Assembly (NCBI RefSeq): GCF_002849895.1
Contig: NZ_CP018867.1
Coordinates: 2,232,001 to 2,296,000 of the forward strand
Source of the DNA: Companilactobacillus alimentarius DSM 20249
GTDB taxonomy: Bacteria; Bacillota; Bacilli; Lactobacillales; Lactobacillaceae
Length of the DNA: 64,000 nt
Reading direction: 5' to 3'
The notes below the pieces were generated by a model that had not been told where the DNA came from, made no database searches, and worked only from the letters and a program-made list of their open reading frames with translations. The translations under genes and the position numbers were made by a program. This document shows positions 53,929 to 63,360 of the stretch, one piece after another (the first letter of the stretch is position 1; each line of letters begins with the position of its first letter).

Positions 53929-55302
53929 TTGGCTAAAGCTAAAACAAAATTTGTATGTCAAAATTGTAGCTATGTTTCACCACGTTATTTGGGACGTTGT
54001 CCTAATTGTGGGGCATGGAATCAAATGGTGGAAGAAGTTGAACATCCAGAAGCCATTAAGGCCAAAGCTACGCCAAGTCGTCGTGTGAGTGATTTGGAAT
54101 CTAAGCCGGTTAGTATTGATGATGTTTCATTTGAAAAGGAACCACGGATTAAAACAGAACTTTCAGAATTAAATCGTGTTTTAGGTGGCGGAATCGTTCC
54201 GGGATCATTGATCTTGATCGGTGGTGATCCAGGAATTGGTAAATCGACGCTTTTAACTCAAGTTTCAGGACAATTAGCTAGCAGCGGTAAAGTGTTGTAC
54301 GTTTCTGGTGAAGAGAGCGCTTCGCAGATTAAGATGCGAGCTGATCGTTTAGGAATTTCAGGTAAGAATTTATATCTATATCCTCAGACTGACATGAGTT
54401 ATATCAGAGATACTATTTCCGATATGAAGCCTGATTATTTAATTATTGACTCGGTTCAGACAATGGACGAGCCAGAGATTACTTCAGCAGTTGGGAGTAT
54501 TTCTCAGATTCGAGAAGTAACGGCTGAATTGATGAATATTGCTAAACAAGATAACATTACAGTCTTTGTCGTCGGTCATGTTACTAAAGGCGGTGCGATT
54601 GCTGGTCCCAAAATACTGGAACATATGGTTGATACTGTTCTATACTTTGAAGGGGACACGCATCATAGTTATCGAATTTTACGTTCAGTTAAGAATCGTT
54701 TTGGATCGACTAATGAAATCGGTATTTTTGAAATGAGGACAAAGGGATTAGTTGAGGTCACTAATCCTTCAGAGATTTTCTTAGAAGAACGATTGGCTGA
54801 CACTAATGGTTCAGCTGTGGTTGTCTCAATGGAAGGAACTAGACCAATTCTGGTTGAAATCCAATCATTAATTACCCCAACTATCTTCGGTAATGCTAAG
54901 AGAACCGCAACTGGTTTGGATCACAATCGGGTTTCAGTTATCATGGCTGTTTTAGAAAAACGTGGTAACTTGATGCTTCAAAATCAAGATGCATATTTGA
55001 AGTCAACTGGGGGAGTTAAATTGGATGAACCAGCAATTGATTTGGCTTTAGCAATGTCAATTGCATCAAGCTACAAAAATCTTGGTATTCCTGCGACTGA
55101 CTGTTTTGTTGGCGAAGTAGGTTTGACAGGCGAGATCCGCCGAGTCAATCGAATTGATCAACGAGTTAATGAAGCTGAGAAATTAGGCTTTAAACGAATA
55201 TTTATTCCCAAAAATAATATGGGTGATTGGTCTAAGAAAAACAAGATTCAAATTGTTGGCGTCAGCACTGTAACTGATGCGATGAACAAAATTTTTAATT
55301 AG
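53929..55302 (+). CDS. radA: DNA repair protein RadA
   Basis: 457 aa. Zinc finger [18 protein letters not shown] at residues ~11-28, RecA-like core with Walker [11 protein letters not shown], the RadA-specific KNRFGST motif, and a C-terminal Lon-like domain. Acts in branch migration during recombination. The TTG at 53929 follows AAAGGAAC; an ATG at 53881 inside dut is less likely. Confidence 0.95.
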   Translation: MAKAKTKFVCQNCSYVSPRYLGRCPNCGAWNQMVEEVEHPEAIKAKATPSRRVSDLESKPVSIDDVSFEKEPRIKTELSELNRVLGGGIVPGSLILIGGDPGIGKSTLLTQVSGQLASSGKVLYVSGEESASQIKMRADRLGISGKNLYLYPQTDMSYIRDTISDMKPDYLIIDSVQTMDEPEITSAVGSISQIREVTAELMNIAKQDNITVFVVGHVTKGGAIAGPKILEHMVDTVLYFEGDTHHSYRILRSVKNRFGSTNEIGIFEMRTKGLVEVTNPSEIFLEERLADTNGSAVVVSMEGTRPILVEIQSLITPTIFGNAKRTATGLDHNRVSVIMAVLEKRGNLMLQNQDAYLKSTGGVKLDEPAIDLALAMSIASSYKNLGIPATDCFVGEVGLTGEIRRVNRIDQRVNEAEKLGFKRIFIPKNNMGDWSKKNKIQIVGVSTVTDAMNKIFN

Positions 55303-55312
55303 GAGGTTTTCC

Positions 55313-56584
55313 ATGCGAAAGATCGTAATAAATATAATTTTTGCATTGCTTGGTATTGCCGTCGGAATTACGGTTCTACCAAGTTTGTGGTTAGTTTCAG
55401 GTCTAGCGGGAGTTGCATTCATTAATAACGGCTATTTTGACGGACTTATTGGTGGTATTTTATTTTATTTCTTGTCGTTCTTATTTGTTAATTCAATTCT
55501 GAATTTAAATCAAAAGATTGAGAAATACTTAAATTCCCGTTCACCAGGTTGGATCATTTATGGAGCTGGATTCTTAATTGGTGGTTTAGTTTTAGCTAAT
55601 ATCATTTCAATTCCGTTCTATTTGATGAGCAATATGTTTTCAAATGTGATTCCAGTTATTTTGATGATCGTCTTTGGTTGGATTGGTTTCAGAATGGGAA
55701 CAAGTCGTCGAAATGATTGGAGTAATTTTTCAATCACTAAACGAAATACCAAGACTGCTGCCAGTGATAAAGCGGAGGACTTAGCTTCTGAAGGAGAAGT
55801 GACACGTCGTTCTGCCAAAAAAGATTTTTATCCATATAAGATTTTGGATACGTCAGTAGTCATTGATGGAAGAATTCATCAGTTGGCCCACACCGGATTT
55901 TTGGAGGGTAAATTGATGATTCCTGATTTTGTTGTTCATGAATTACAATTGATTTCTGATTCTAGTGATAATCAAAAACGTGAGCGTGGTCGTCGAGGGC
56001 TTGATATCTTGAACGAAATGAAGATGGATAAAGCTATCAATTACACCACAACGACGCGTGATTATGATAATATTCCAGAAGTGGATATGAAATTGCTTAA
56101 ATTAGCTAAAGAAATCGGTGGTGCTGTCATCACAAATGATTATAATTTAAGTAAGGTAAGTGAATTTCAAAACGTTCAAGTACTTAACATTAACGAACTA
56201 GCCAAAGTCTTGAAACCCATGGTTTTGCCAGGAGAGACAATGACTGTTAAAGTTATAAAAGAGGGTACTGAAAGAGAGCAAGGTGTCGCATACCTAGAAG
56301 ACGGAACGATGGTTGTTGTTGAAGAAGGTAAATACTTCATTAACAAGGAAGTCGAAGTCGTCGTAACTAGTGCATTGCAAACTGATGCTGGTAAAATGAT
56401 ATTTGCAAAACCTAAACATTCAATGCATGGTATCCAAGAGAAGAGCGAATCCAAAGAGAATTCTAATAACCACAATAACGGTAATAACAAACGTAATAAT
56501 CGCAATAATGGCAATAAGAATTCAAATCGGAACAACTCTAGAAACAGAAGGGGAGAACACAGAAATGGCAAAAAAGTCAGATAA
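55313..56584 (+). CDS. yacL: YacL-type PIN/TRAM domain membrane protein with Asn/Arg-rich tail
   Basis: 423 aa. Four helices (residues ~5-125), a PIN nuclease domain ([36 protein letters not shown] carry the acidic residues), then a TRAM RNA-binding domain ([14 protein letters not shown]). The last ~45 residues are low-complexity Asn/Arg/Lys ([18 protein letters not shown]), running into the gltX start. AGGAGG precedes the ATG. Likely an RNase; target unknown. Confidence 0.9.
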   Translation: MRKIVINIIFALLGIAVGITVLPSLWLVSGLAGVAFINNGYFDGLIGGILFYFLSFLFVNSILNLNQKIEKYLNSRSPGWIIYGAGFLIGGLVLANIISIPFYLMSNMFSNVIPVILMIVFGWIGFRMGTSRRNDWSNFSITKRNTKTAASDKAEDLASEGEVTRRSAKKDFYPYKILDTSVVIDGRIHQLAHTGFLEGKLMIPDFVVHELQLISDSSDNQKRERGRRGLDILNEMKMDKAINYTTTTRDYDNIPEVDMKLLKLAKEIGGAVITNDYNLSKVSEFQNVQVLNINELAKVLKPMVLPGETMTVKVIKEGTEREQGVAYLEDGTMVVVEEGKYFINKEVEVVVTSALQTDAGKMIFAKPKHSMHGIQEKSESKENSNNHNNGNNKRNNRNNGNKNSNRNNSRNRRGEHRNGKKVR

Positions 56585-58061
56585 TAAAATTCGTGTAAGA
56601 TATGCACCAAGTCCAACAGGTCACTTACACATTGGGAATGCTAGAACGGCTATCTTTAACTACCTATTTGCACGTAGTCACAAGGGAACATTTGTAATCC
56701 GTATCGAGGATACAGATACAAAACGTAACGTTAAAGGTGGTACAAAGAGTCAACTAGAAAACCTTAAATGGTTAGGCGTTGATTGGGATGAAGGTCCAGA
56801 TGTCGGTGGTGACTATGGTCCTTATCGTCAATCAGAAAGAAAAGAAATTTATCAAAAATATATTGATGAATTGCTTGAAAAGGGCTTAGCTTACAAATCA
56901 TATCTGACTGAAGAACAACTTACAAAAATGCGTGAAGACCAAGAAGCTCATGGTCAAATGCCTCATTACGAATACGAATTCGAAGGCATGAGTGAAGATC
57001 AAAAAGCTGCAAAAATCAAGGAAGCAGAGGATGCTGGTTTACAACCAGTTGTTAGATTCCATGTACCAGTTGGTAAGAATTACGAATGGGACGATATCGT
57101 AAAGGGTAAAGTTTCAATCGGTTCTGATACTATCGGTGGCGATTGGGTCATTCAAAAACGTGATGGTATGCCAACATACAACTTTGCCGTTGTTGTTGAT
57201 GACCATTTGATGGAAATCAGTCATGTTCTTCGTGGTGATGACCATGTTGCTAACACTCCTAAACAATTAATGATCTATGATGCCTTAGGCTGGGAAGCAC
57301 CTAAGTTCGGCCATATGACACTTATCATTAATACAGAAACTGGTAAAAAATTAAGCAAACGTGATGAATCAATTCTCCAATTCATCGAACAATATCGTGA
57401 ACTAGGTTATTTACCAGAAGCTATGTTTAACTTCATCGCTCTACTAGGTTGGTCACCAGTTGGTGAAGATGAACTATTCACACGTAAACAATTTATCAAG
57501 ATCTTTGATGAACATCGTTTGAGTAAATCACCAGCTAAATTCGACCAAAAGAAACTCGAATGGGTCAACAATCAATATGTTAAGCATGCTGATGTCAGTG
57601 AAATCACTGATTTAGTAATCGCCAATTTGATTGAAGCCAAACGAGTATCAGAAGATCCATCAACCGATGAGATCCAATGGGTAAGACATTTAACAGAACT
57701 TTACATGCCACAAATGAGTTATACACAACAAATCATTGACTTGGCAGATGTCTTCTTCAATCAACCAGAACATTTAACAGACGACGAACAAAAAGAATTA
57801 GCAGATGATGATGCTAAGACAGCTATTGAAGATTTGAAAGGCAAGTTAGAGAAATTACCTCGCTTCACAGCTGCACAAATCATGGCTGCTATTCAATCAG
57901 TCAGAGCTGATACTGGCGTTAAGGGTAGAAAACTTTATATGCCAGCTAGAATTGCAACTACTAGAACAATGCATGGTCCAGCAATTGCTGAAACAATCGA
58001 ATTGTTCGGTAAGAAGCAAGCTCTAGAAAATATTGATAAGACTTTGTCAGAAATGAACTAA
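56565..58061 (+). CDS. gltX: Glutamyl-tRNA synthetase
   Basis: 498 aa, class I synthetase charging tRNA-Glu (and probably tRNA-Gln, as is usual without GlnRS). HIGH motif [14 protein letters not shown] at residues ~11-24, KLSKRDES near 260. The ATG at 56565 overlaps the yacL end by 20 nt and uses AGAAGGGGAG in the Asn/Arg tail codons as ribosome site. Confidence 0.95.
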   Translation: MAKKSDNKIRVRYAPSPTGHLHIGNARTAIFNYLFARSHKGTFVIRIEDTDTKRNVKGGTKSQLENLKWLGVDWDEGPDVGGDYGPYRQSERKEIYQKYIDELLEKGLAYKSYLTEEQLTKMREDQEAHGQMPHYEYEFEGMSEDQKAAKIKEAEDAGLQPVVRFHVPVGKNYEWDDIVKGKVSIGSDTIGGDWVIQKRDGMPTYNFAVVVDDHLMEISHVLRGDDHVANTPKQLMIYDALGWEAPKFGHMTLIINTETGKKLSKRDESILQFIEQYRELGYLPEAMFNFIALLGWSPVGEDELFTRKQFIKIFDEHRLSKSPAKFDQKKLEWVNNQYVKHADVSEITDLVIANLIEAKRVSEDPSTDEIQWVRHLTELYMPQMSYTQQIIDLADVFFNQPEHLTDDEQKELADDDAKTAIEDLKGKLEKLPRFTAAQIMAAIQSVRADTGVKGRKLYMPARIATTRTMHGPAIAETIELFGKKQALENIDKTLSEMN

Positions 58062-58130
58062 AAGCCATTTTCAAATAGACTGAATAGTATTTGGAAGTCC
58101 TATATTGATAGAATGTTAAAAAGTAGAACA

Positions 58131-58287
58131 ACTATTCAGTTCGGAATAGTAAAGCTGATTTGGCTCAGCCGCCAGATTATTCTTAGCGCTTTAGCGCTTA
58201 GAATAAGGCCTAGTTTTGAGACTTTGCGTATTTTACAAAGGCTCAAAATAATGCCGGCAGCGTTCCAGCCAAAATCGGCTTTACTAT
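58131..58287 (+). ncRNA. Cloverleaf-like structured element between gltX and cysS
   Basis: A 20-nt outer arm ATAGTAAAGC..GGCT (58146-58165) pairs with 58267-58287 with one G-U and one bulge. Inside are hairpins 58177-58206 (12 of 13 pairs, TTTA loop) and 58214-58248 (TTTTGAG.CTTTG with complement, CGTATTTTA loop), plus a GCCGGC palindrome. Upstream, ACTATTC (58131-58137) pairs with GAATAGT (58144-58150), which competes with the outer arm. It could be a regulatory RNA or a palindromic mobile repeat. It does not match the T-box consensus. Confidence 0.55.
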
Positions 58288-58317
58288 GGAGGACGGCATT
58301 ATAAAAATAAAGAAAAG

Positions 58318-58363
58318 AAAAAGAGGTTGAAGGAAAACTTAGTTTGCCTCCAAGCTCTTTTTT
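58318..58363 (+). terminator. Terminator 16 nt upstream of cysS
   Basis: AAAAAGAGGTTGAAGG pairs with CCTCCAAGCTCTTTTTT with two mismatches, then T-run. Lying between the folded element and the cysS ribosome site, it could be an attenuator or simply end gltX. Confidence 0.8.
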
Positions 58364-58378
58364 ATATAGGTGAAGAAT

Positions 58379-59782
58379 ATGTTGAAAATTTTCAATACAT
58401 TGACCCGTGAAAAAGAAGAATTTAAACCGATAACACCTAATCAAGTTAATATGTACGTCTGTGGACCAACTGTGTATAACTACATCCATATCGGCAATGC
58501 CCGTTCGATCGTAGCTTTTGATACAGTTCGCCGTTATTTAGAATTTCTAGGATACAAAGTAAAATTTGTTTCTAATTTCACCGATGTCGATGACAAGATG
58601 ATCAAAGAAGCCAATCGTGAAGGCATTACCGTACCAGAAGTAGCGGACCGCTTCATCAAGGCTTTCTATGAAGATATAGCAGCCATCAATGTTCAAAAAG
58701 CTACTATTAATCCTAGAGCTACAGACAATATTCAAGATATTATTGATTTTGTTAAAGTTTTGATTGATAAAGGTTACGCTTATGAATCCGACGGGGATGT
58801 TTTCTATCGGGCTCGCAAGTTCAAACATTACGGCGAATTGTCTGATCAAAATATCGATCAATTGGTTCAAGGTGCTAGTGAACACATTGGTGAAGCCGAA
58901 TTTGATAAGAAACAAGATCCAATCGACTTTGTTCTTTGGAAAAAGGCCAAACCAAATGAAATCGAATGGGATTCTCCATGGGGCATGGGTCGCCCAGGTT
59001 GGCACATTGAATGTTCCGTTATGTCAACAAAATATTTAGGCGATACTTTCGATATTCACGGTGGCGGACAAGACCTAGAATTTCCTCATCATGAAAATGA
59101 AATTGCCCAAAGTGAAGCTAAGACGGGTAAGAAGTTTGTTAACTATTGGATGCATAATGGCTTCGTGACAGTTGAAAATAATGAAAAAATGAGTAAATCG
59201 TTAGGCAATTTTGTGACGGTTCATGATTTAGTTAAGCAAACTAATCCTCAAGTTTTGAGATTCTTCTTGTCTTCAACACATTACCGTCGTCCTTTGGAAT
59301 ATTCACAAAGTAATTTGCAAAAAGCAGCTGATAATTTAGAAAAAATTAAGAACGCTTATAACAATTTGAAATTCAGATTGGCCGACGCTACAACTGAAAC
59401 TGATGATATTCCAGCTCAAGTGGAAAAGATTGTTACGGATTTCAAGACGGCAATGAATGACGATTTCAATGTTCAAAATGGTTTAACAGAAATATTTAAT
59501 TTAGTGAACTTGGCTAATAATTATTCGGCTCAAACTGCGGTTGCAAAAACAAGCGTGAATGTTATCCTGAAAGCTATGGTCGATTTGACTAGTATTTTAG
59601 GAATTAAGTTGGATGAACAGAAAGATCTTTCAGATGAGATTCAAAAAATGGTCGATCAACGTGATCAAGCTCGAGCAGATAAAGATTTTGCCACAAGCGA
59701 TAAATTACGTGACCAATTAAAAGAGATGGGTGTAATCCTCGAAGATACACCACAAGGAACACGGTGGCATATTAATGACTGA
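58379..59782 (+). CDS. cysS: Cysteinyl-tRNA synthetase
   Basis: 467 aa, class I. HIGH-like motif [16 protein letters not shown] near residue 28, zinc ligands in WHIECSVMS and [22 protein letters not shown] near 270. AGGTGA precedes the ATG at 58379. mrnC overlaps its end by 8 nt. Confidence 0.95.
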   Translation: MLKIFNTLTREKEEFKPITPNQVNMYVCGPTVYNYIHIGNARSIVAFDTVRRYLEFLGYKVKFVSNFTDVDDKMIKEANREGITVPEVADRFIKAFYEDIAAINVQKATINPRATDNIQDIIDFVKVLIDKGYAYESDGDVFYRARKFKHYGELSDQNIDQLVQGASEHIGEAEFDKKQDPIDFVLWKKAKPNEIEWDSPWGMGRPGWHIECSVMSTKYLGDTFDIHGGGQDLEFPHHENEIAQSEAKTGKKFVNYWMHNGFVTVENNEKMSKSLGNFVTVHDLVKQTNPQVLRFFLSSTHYRRPLEYSQSNLQKAADNLEKIKNAYNNLKFRLADATTETDDIPAQVEKIVTDFKTAMNDDFNVQNGLTEIFNLVNLANNYSAQTAVAKTSVNVILKAMVDLTSILGIKLDEQKDLSDEIQKMVDQRDQARADKDFATSDKLRDQLKEMGVILEDTPQGTRWHIND

Positions 59783-60188
59783 TGTGAAACAATTTAACGG
59801 CGTGACTTTAGCTTATTTAGGAGATGCGGTTTACGAAGTTTTCATTCGCGAACATTTATTAGGCAAGAATATAACTAAAGTCAACAAATTACAGAAACAA
59901 GCTAAGCATTACGTTTCAGCTAAAGCTCAGGCGTCATTGATAACTTTGATGATTGATAAAGGGATTCTTTCTGAAAAAGAAATCAGAATCTATAAAAATG
60001 GACGCAATGCGAAAAAATATACTAAAGCAAAGAATACAAGTGTCGTCACTTATCATATGTCTACTGGTTTTGAAGCACTCTTTGGTTATTTAGATATTAC
60101 AGGTAACAAGAAACGTGTCATAGAATTGGCACAATGGTGCATAAATGAAGTGGAAACAGGGGAGTCAGATGACAGAAAATTCGAATAA
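59775..60188 (+). CDS. mrnC: Mini-ribonuclease III
   Basis: 137 aa, RNase III catalytic domain without a dsRNA-binding domain. [18 protein letters not shown] holds the conserved acidic motif; a second Glu lies in [16 protein letters not shown]. It processes 23S rRNA ends. Sits in the cysS-mrnC-rlmB operon with overlapping ends. Confidence 0.93.
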   Translation: MTDVKQFNGVTLAYLGDAVYEVFIREHLLGKNITKVNKLQKQAKHYVSAKAQASLITLMIDKGILSEKEIRIYKNGRNAKKYTKAKNTSVVTYHMSTGFEALFGYLDITGNKKRVIELAQWCINEVETGESDDRKFE

Positions 60189-60936
60189 AAGTGAAGAAAA
60201 AGAATTAATTTACGGAGTTCATTCCGTAATAGAACTTTTGAAATCAGCTACAGCTAATCAACGTGTTAACAAAGTTTTAGTACAAAAGGGACTTACGAGT
60301 GAACATATTGGCGAAGCAGTTAAGTTAGCTAAACGTGACCGCTTGATTGTTCAAGAAGTTCCTAAGAATAAGTTGGACGATATTAGTGATGGTGGCAATC
60401 ACCAAGGGATGGCAGCTTACATTGCCCCTTATCAGTACGCTGAATTAGATGATATTTTTAAGAGTGCTGAAAAAAAGGGCACCGATCCGTTTATCTTAAT
60501 TTTAGATAAAATTGAAGATCCCCATAATTTAGGCTCAATCATGCGGACTGCTGATGCTGTTGGAGTAGATGGAATTATCGTTCCTAAACATCGTTCAACA
60601 GGTTTAACTTCAACTGTTGCTAAGACATCAACTGGAGCAATCGAGCACGTTCCAGTTGTGCGTGTTACTAATTTAGTTAACACAATCAAAGACTTGAAGA
60701 AACGTAACGTCTGGGTCTTTGGAACAGCTATGGAGGGTGACAACTACCGTAACTGGAATGCCAAGGGTGCCATTGCACTCATTATTGGTAACGAAGGTAA
60801 AGGTATTTCACCACTTGTTTTGAAGCAGGCTGACCAAACTTTGAATATTCCGATGTTTGGACACGTGCAAAGTTTGAATGCTTCGGTTGCAACTGGAGTT
60901 TTGTTGTATCAAGCTTTTGCTTCAAGAAATGCTTAA
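60169..60936 (+). CDS. rlmB: 23S rRNA (guanosine-2'-O-) methyltransferase RlmB
   Basis: 255 aa. N-terminal L7Ae-like domain (~1-80), then SPOUT fold with LDKIEDPHNLGSIMRTADA, IGNEGKGISPLVLK and IPMFGHVQSLNASVA knot motifs. Methylates G2251-type nucleotide. ATG at 60169 follows CAGGGGAG and overlaps mrnC; 60145 is a longer alternative. Confidence 0.93.
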   Translation: MTENSNKSEEKELIYGVHSVIELLKSATANQRVNKVLVQKGLTSEHIGEAVKLAKRDRLIVQEVPKNKLDDISDGGNHQGMAAYIAPYQYAELDDIFKSAEKKGTDPFILILDKIEDPHNLGSIMRTADAVGVDGIIVPKHRSTGLTSTVAKTSTGAIEHVPVVRVTNLVNTIKDLKKRNVWVFGTAMEGDNYRNWNAKGAIALIIGNEGKGISPLVLKQADQTLNIPMFGHVQSLNASVATGVLLYQAFASRNA

Positions 60937-60946
60937 AATATTAATT

Positions 60947-60990
60947 AATAGGCTAACAAAAAACATTCAATTTTTTTGTTAGTCTATTTA
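60947..60990 (+). terminator. Rho-independent terminator
   Basis: ATAGGCTAACAAAAAA pairs with TTTTTTTGTTAGTCTAT. Confidence 0.88.
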
Positions 60991-61076
60991 AATTATTGTA
61001 AACAAATGTTCTCTTAAAATGAGTTAACAAAGATGTTATTTTAAAATTACAAAATTATTATTTGCAGATTCAAGTT

Positions 61077-61639
61077 ATGATCAACAACGAAGTTCTATGG
61101 ATTGAATTAGTTAAAGAAAAAAATGATTCAACAGCTTTAAATAATTTAGTAAAAAGATATCGTCCAATGATCGATAACATGTATATTCAGTACTTTATTG
61201 ATGGTTATGATCGAAAAGACTGGTATCAGGAAGCTTTCATCGTCTGTTACAATACTTGCAAGTTTATAATGGTAAAAATGGTTCTAAATTTGGGAGCTTC
61301 TTTAAGTTAAAATTTCAAAATCATATCATTGATATTATTCGGCGTGAGAATGCAATTAAAAGAAAAGCCAATCATTGTCCGGAGTCATATGACAATTTGG
61401 CAAGTAATGGAAAATTGAATGACAGAATAGTTGATGACAGTGAAGATGCTGTTGATATTTCAAACCAATTTGAAAAAATCATGGCTAAAATGAGTTGTCT
61501 GGAATTAATTGCTTTCCAGTTTTTACTGGGAAAGATTACTAAAGAAGATGCTTGTGAGTCTGCTAAATGTGATATGAAGCAGATTTTAAGGGCTGTGCGT
61601 CGTTGTAAAAATAAATTGAAAAATAATAACAAACCTTGA
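61077..61639 (+). pseudogene. Frameshifted competence-type (SigH/ComX-like) sigma factor
   Basis: Two overlapping frames make one sigma-70 family protein. Frame one gives the region-2 start (INNEVLWIELVKEK...DWYQEAFIVCYNTC); the -1 frame continues YNGKNGSKFGSFFKLKFQNH...RRENAIK and the C-terminal region-4-like part. Adding one T to ACTTG at about 61253-61257 joins them as CYNTLQVYNGKNGS. The position between rlmB and rpmG is that of the SigH/ComX-type sigma of lactobacilli. No slippery heptamer is seen, so it is probably inactive. Confidence 0.8.
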
Positions 61640-61724
61640 TTGTCATGAGATTGCAATGGACAAAACACCTTCCAGAGTTTACAATTAATAAGATTAAGAT
61701 ATAGAATGAATTTTGGAGATAAAC

Positions 61725-61874
61725 ATGGGATTAAGAAAAGTCGCCCTTGCTTGTACTGTTTGTGGATCACGTAACTATACAATTACAGAAAACCCAAATA
61801 GAACAGAACGCTTAGAAGTTAAAAAGTTCTGTAAGCACTGTGGTAAACATACGTTGCACAAAGAAACAAGATAA
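61725..61874 (+). CDS. rpmG: 50S ribosomal protein L33, zinc-binding form
   Basis: 49 aa with both CxxC pairs (ACTVCG and FCKHCGK), ending LHKETR. TGGAGATAAAC precedes the ATG. It is directly before secE, the usual place. Its zinc-free counterpart is at 6623-6772. Confidence 0.93.
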   Translation: MGLRKVALACTVCGSRNYTITENPNRTERLEVKKFCKHCGKHTLHKETR

Positions 61875-61888
61875 CTCTGGAGGAACAA

Positions 61889-62074
61889 ATGAAACTATTT
61901 AAATTTTTTGGTAGTGTAAAAAAAGAAATGAAATTAGTCGTTTGGCCTACATTTAAGGAAAACAGACGTGATACATGGACTGTTATTGCTACTTCATTGA
62001 TGTACGCAATCTTCTTTGCACTAGTTGATTGGGGTCTAGTTACATTATTACAACACTTTGTAATGGGTAAATAG
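61889..62074 (+). CDS. secE: Preprotein translocase subunit SecE
   Basis: 61 aa, short single-helix SecE. KEMKLVVWPTFKENRRDTWTV is the amphipathic conserved part, then one membrane helix. TGGAGGAAC precedes the ATG. Stabilises SecY. Confidence 0.93.
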   Translation: MKLFKFFGSVKKEMKLVVWPTFKENRRDTWTVIATSLMYAIFFALVDWGLVTLLQHFVMGK

Positions 62075-62115
62075 ATTGTAAGAACGATAGAAATTTGCTA
62101 TGATAATGGCAACGA

Positions 62116-62147
62116 GAAAAAACTTCGACCTGTTCGGAGTTTTTTTA
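62116..62147 (+). terminator. Terminator between secE and nusG
   Basis: AAAAACTTCGA pairs with TTCGGAGTTTTTTT (one G-U). Probably leaky, since nusG follows at once. Confidence 0.7.
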
Positions 62148-62168
62148 TTTTGATTTTTGGAGGAAATT

Positions 62169-62714
62169 ATGGCTGAAGCTGGCGAAAAACAATGGTATGT
62201 TTTGCATACCTATTCAGGATATGAAAATAAAGTTAAGGAAAATCTCGAATCACGTGCCCAATCAATGGGTATGGAAGATTATATTTTCCAAGCAGTTGTT
62301 CCTGAAGATGAAGAAACAAAAATGAAAAACGGTAAAGAAAAGAAAGAAATGGAAAAAACTTTCCCTGGATATGTTCTAGTAGAGATGGTTATGAGTGATG
62401 AATCATGGTTTATCGTTCGTAATACACCAGGTGTTACCGGATTTGTCGGCAGTCACGGTTCTGGTAGTAAACCTGCACCATTACTACCTGAAGAAATTGA
62501 TAACATTCTAAAACAGTATGGTATGAGCACTAATAAGCCATCTGACTTTGAGGTCGGTGAAACTGTTAAGATCACTGATGGTGCTTTCACAGATACTACT
62601 GGTAAGATTACTGAAATTGATGATGAACACAGAAAACTTAAGGTTGACGTTGATATGTTTGGACGTATGACTAGTGCTGAAGTTGATTTCACTGCAGTTG
62701 AAAAACAGAAATAG
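62169..62714 (+). CDS. nusG: Transcription termination/antitermination factor NusG
   Basis: 181 aa. NGN domain (QWYVLHTYSGYENKVKENL ... FPGYVLVEM) and C-terminal KOW domain (VGETVKITDGAFTDTTGKI). Binds RNA polymerase. TTTGGAGGAAATT precedes the ATG at 62169. Confidence 0.95.
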   Translation: MAEAGEKQWYVLHTYSGYENKVKENLESRAQSMGMEDYIFQAVVPEDEETKMKNGKEKKEMEKTFPGYVLVEMVMSDESWFIVRNTPGVTGFVGSHGSGSKPAPLLPEEIDNILKQYGMSTNKPSDFEVGETVKITDGAFTDTTGKITEIDDEHRKLKVDVDMFGRMTSAEVDFTAVEKQK

Positions 62715-62717
62715 TTA

Positions 62718-62746
62718 TTGCTAAGACTAGTAGACCGTGCTACTAT
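62718..62746 (+). promoter_or_regulatory. Probable rplK-rplA promoter
   Basis: TTGCTA (62718-62723), 17-bp spacer, TACTAT (62741-62746), right after nusG. Confidence 0.6.
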
Positions 62747-62772
62747 ATAACGGTATGTTTTTGACACATACA

Positions 62773-62809
62773 TGTGGGAGAGAAAATTTAGATTCTCATC
62801 ATGACCACA
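62773..62809 (+). promoter_or_regulatory. L1-binding-like mRNA element before rplK
   Basis: TGTGG...GAGA..TCTC..ATCATGA..CCACA: an outer GTGG/CCAC helix, asymmetrical ATCATGA loop, and inner stem. This mimics the L1 site of 23S rRNA and would let L1 repress the operon. Confidence 0.65.
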
Positions 62810-62833
62810 TCACGGAACAAGGAGGTATGCACC

Positions 62834-63256
62834 GTGGCTAAAAAAGTTGCTAACGTAGTAAAATTACAAATCCCTGCTGGACAGGCTACTCCAGCTCCTC
62901 CAGTTGGTCCTGCTTTAGGACAAGCTGGAATTAACATTGTTGCCTTTACAAAGGACTTCAATGCGCGTACACAAGATCAAAAGGGTATGATTATCCCTGT
63001 TGTTATCTCAGTATATGAAGATCGTTCATTCGATTTCGTTACTAAGACACCACCAGCTGCTGTTCTTTTAAAGAAAGCTGCTGGCGTTGAAAAGGGCTCT
63101 GGCGAACCTAACACAAATAAGGTTGCCACAGTTTCTGAAGACCAAGTTCGCGAAATTGCTGAAACCAAGATGAAAGACCTAAACGCTGCTAGTGTTGAAT
63201 CTGCAATGCGTATGGTTGCTGGTACTGCAAGAAGTATGGGCTTTGAAGTAAAGTAA
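62834..63256 (+). CDS. rplK: 50S ribosomal protein L11
   Basis: 140 aa. Starts GTG behind [27 protein letters not shown] is the conserved thiopeptide-binding N-terminal region, and the C-terminal rRNA-binding domain ends [11 protein letters not shown]. An in-frame ATG at 62801 would fall in the L1-like element and is rejected. Confidence 0.95.
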   Translation: MAKKVANVVKLQIPAGQATPAPPVGPALGQAGINIVAFTKDFNARTQDQKGMIIPVVISVYEDRSFDFVTKTPPAAVLLKKAAGVEKGSGEPNTNKVATVSEDQVREIAETKMKDLNAASVESAMRMVAGTARSMGFEVK

Positions 63257-63304
63257 AAGACTAGATCAAGCAGTTTACAAAGAGTGTGAAAATACTCTTA
63301 ACAA

Positions 63305-63340
63305 GTGGGAGGGGAAAATATACTTCTCCGTAAAGACCAC
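63305..63340 (+). promoter_or_regulatory. Second L1-binding-like element between rplK and rplA
   Basis: GTGGGAGGGG...CTTCTCC..GTAAAGA..CCAC repeats the outer GTGG/CCAC and GA-ending loop of the element before rplK, 20 nt before rplA. Confidence 0.55.
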
Positions 63341-63360
63341 AAAGCAAGGAGGAACTTAGC

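Noticed and set aside
58062-58378. T-box riboswitch upstream of cysS
   Set aside because: The position suits a T-box, but the conserved T-box sequence (UGGNACCGCG) and an antiterminator are not present.
58113-58489. Short open frames on both strands across the gltX-cysS spacer
   Set aside because: They lie in a palindromic structured element, lack ribosome sites and read into cysS antisense.
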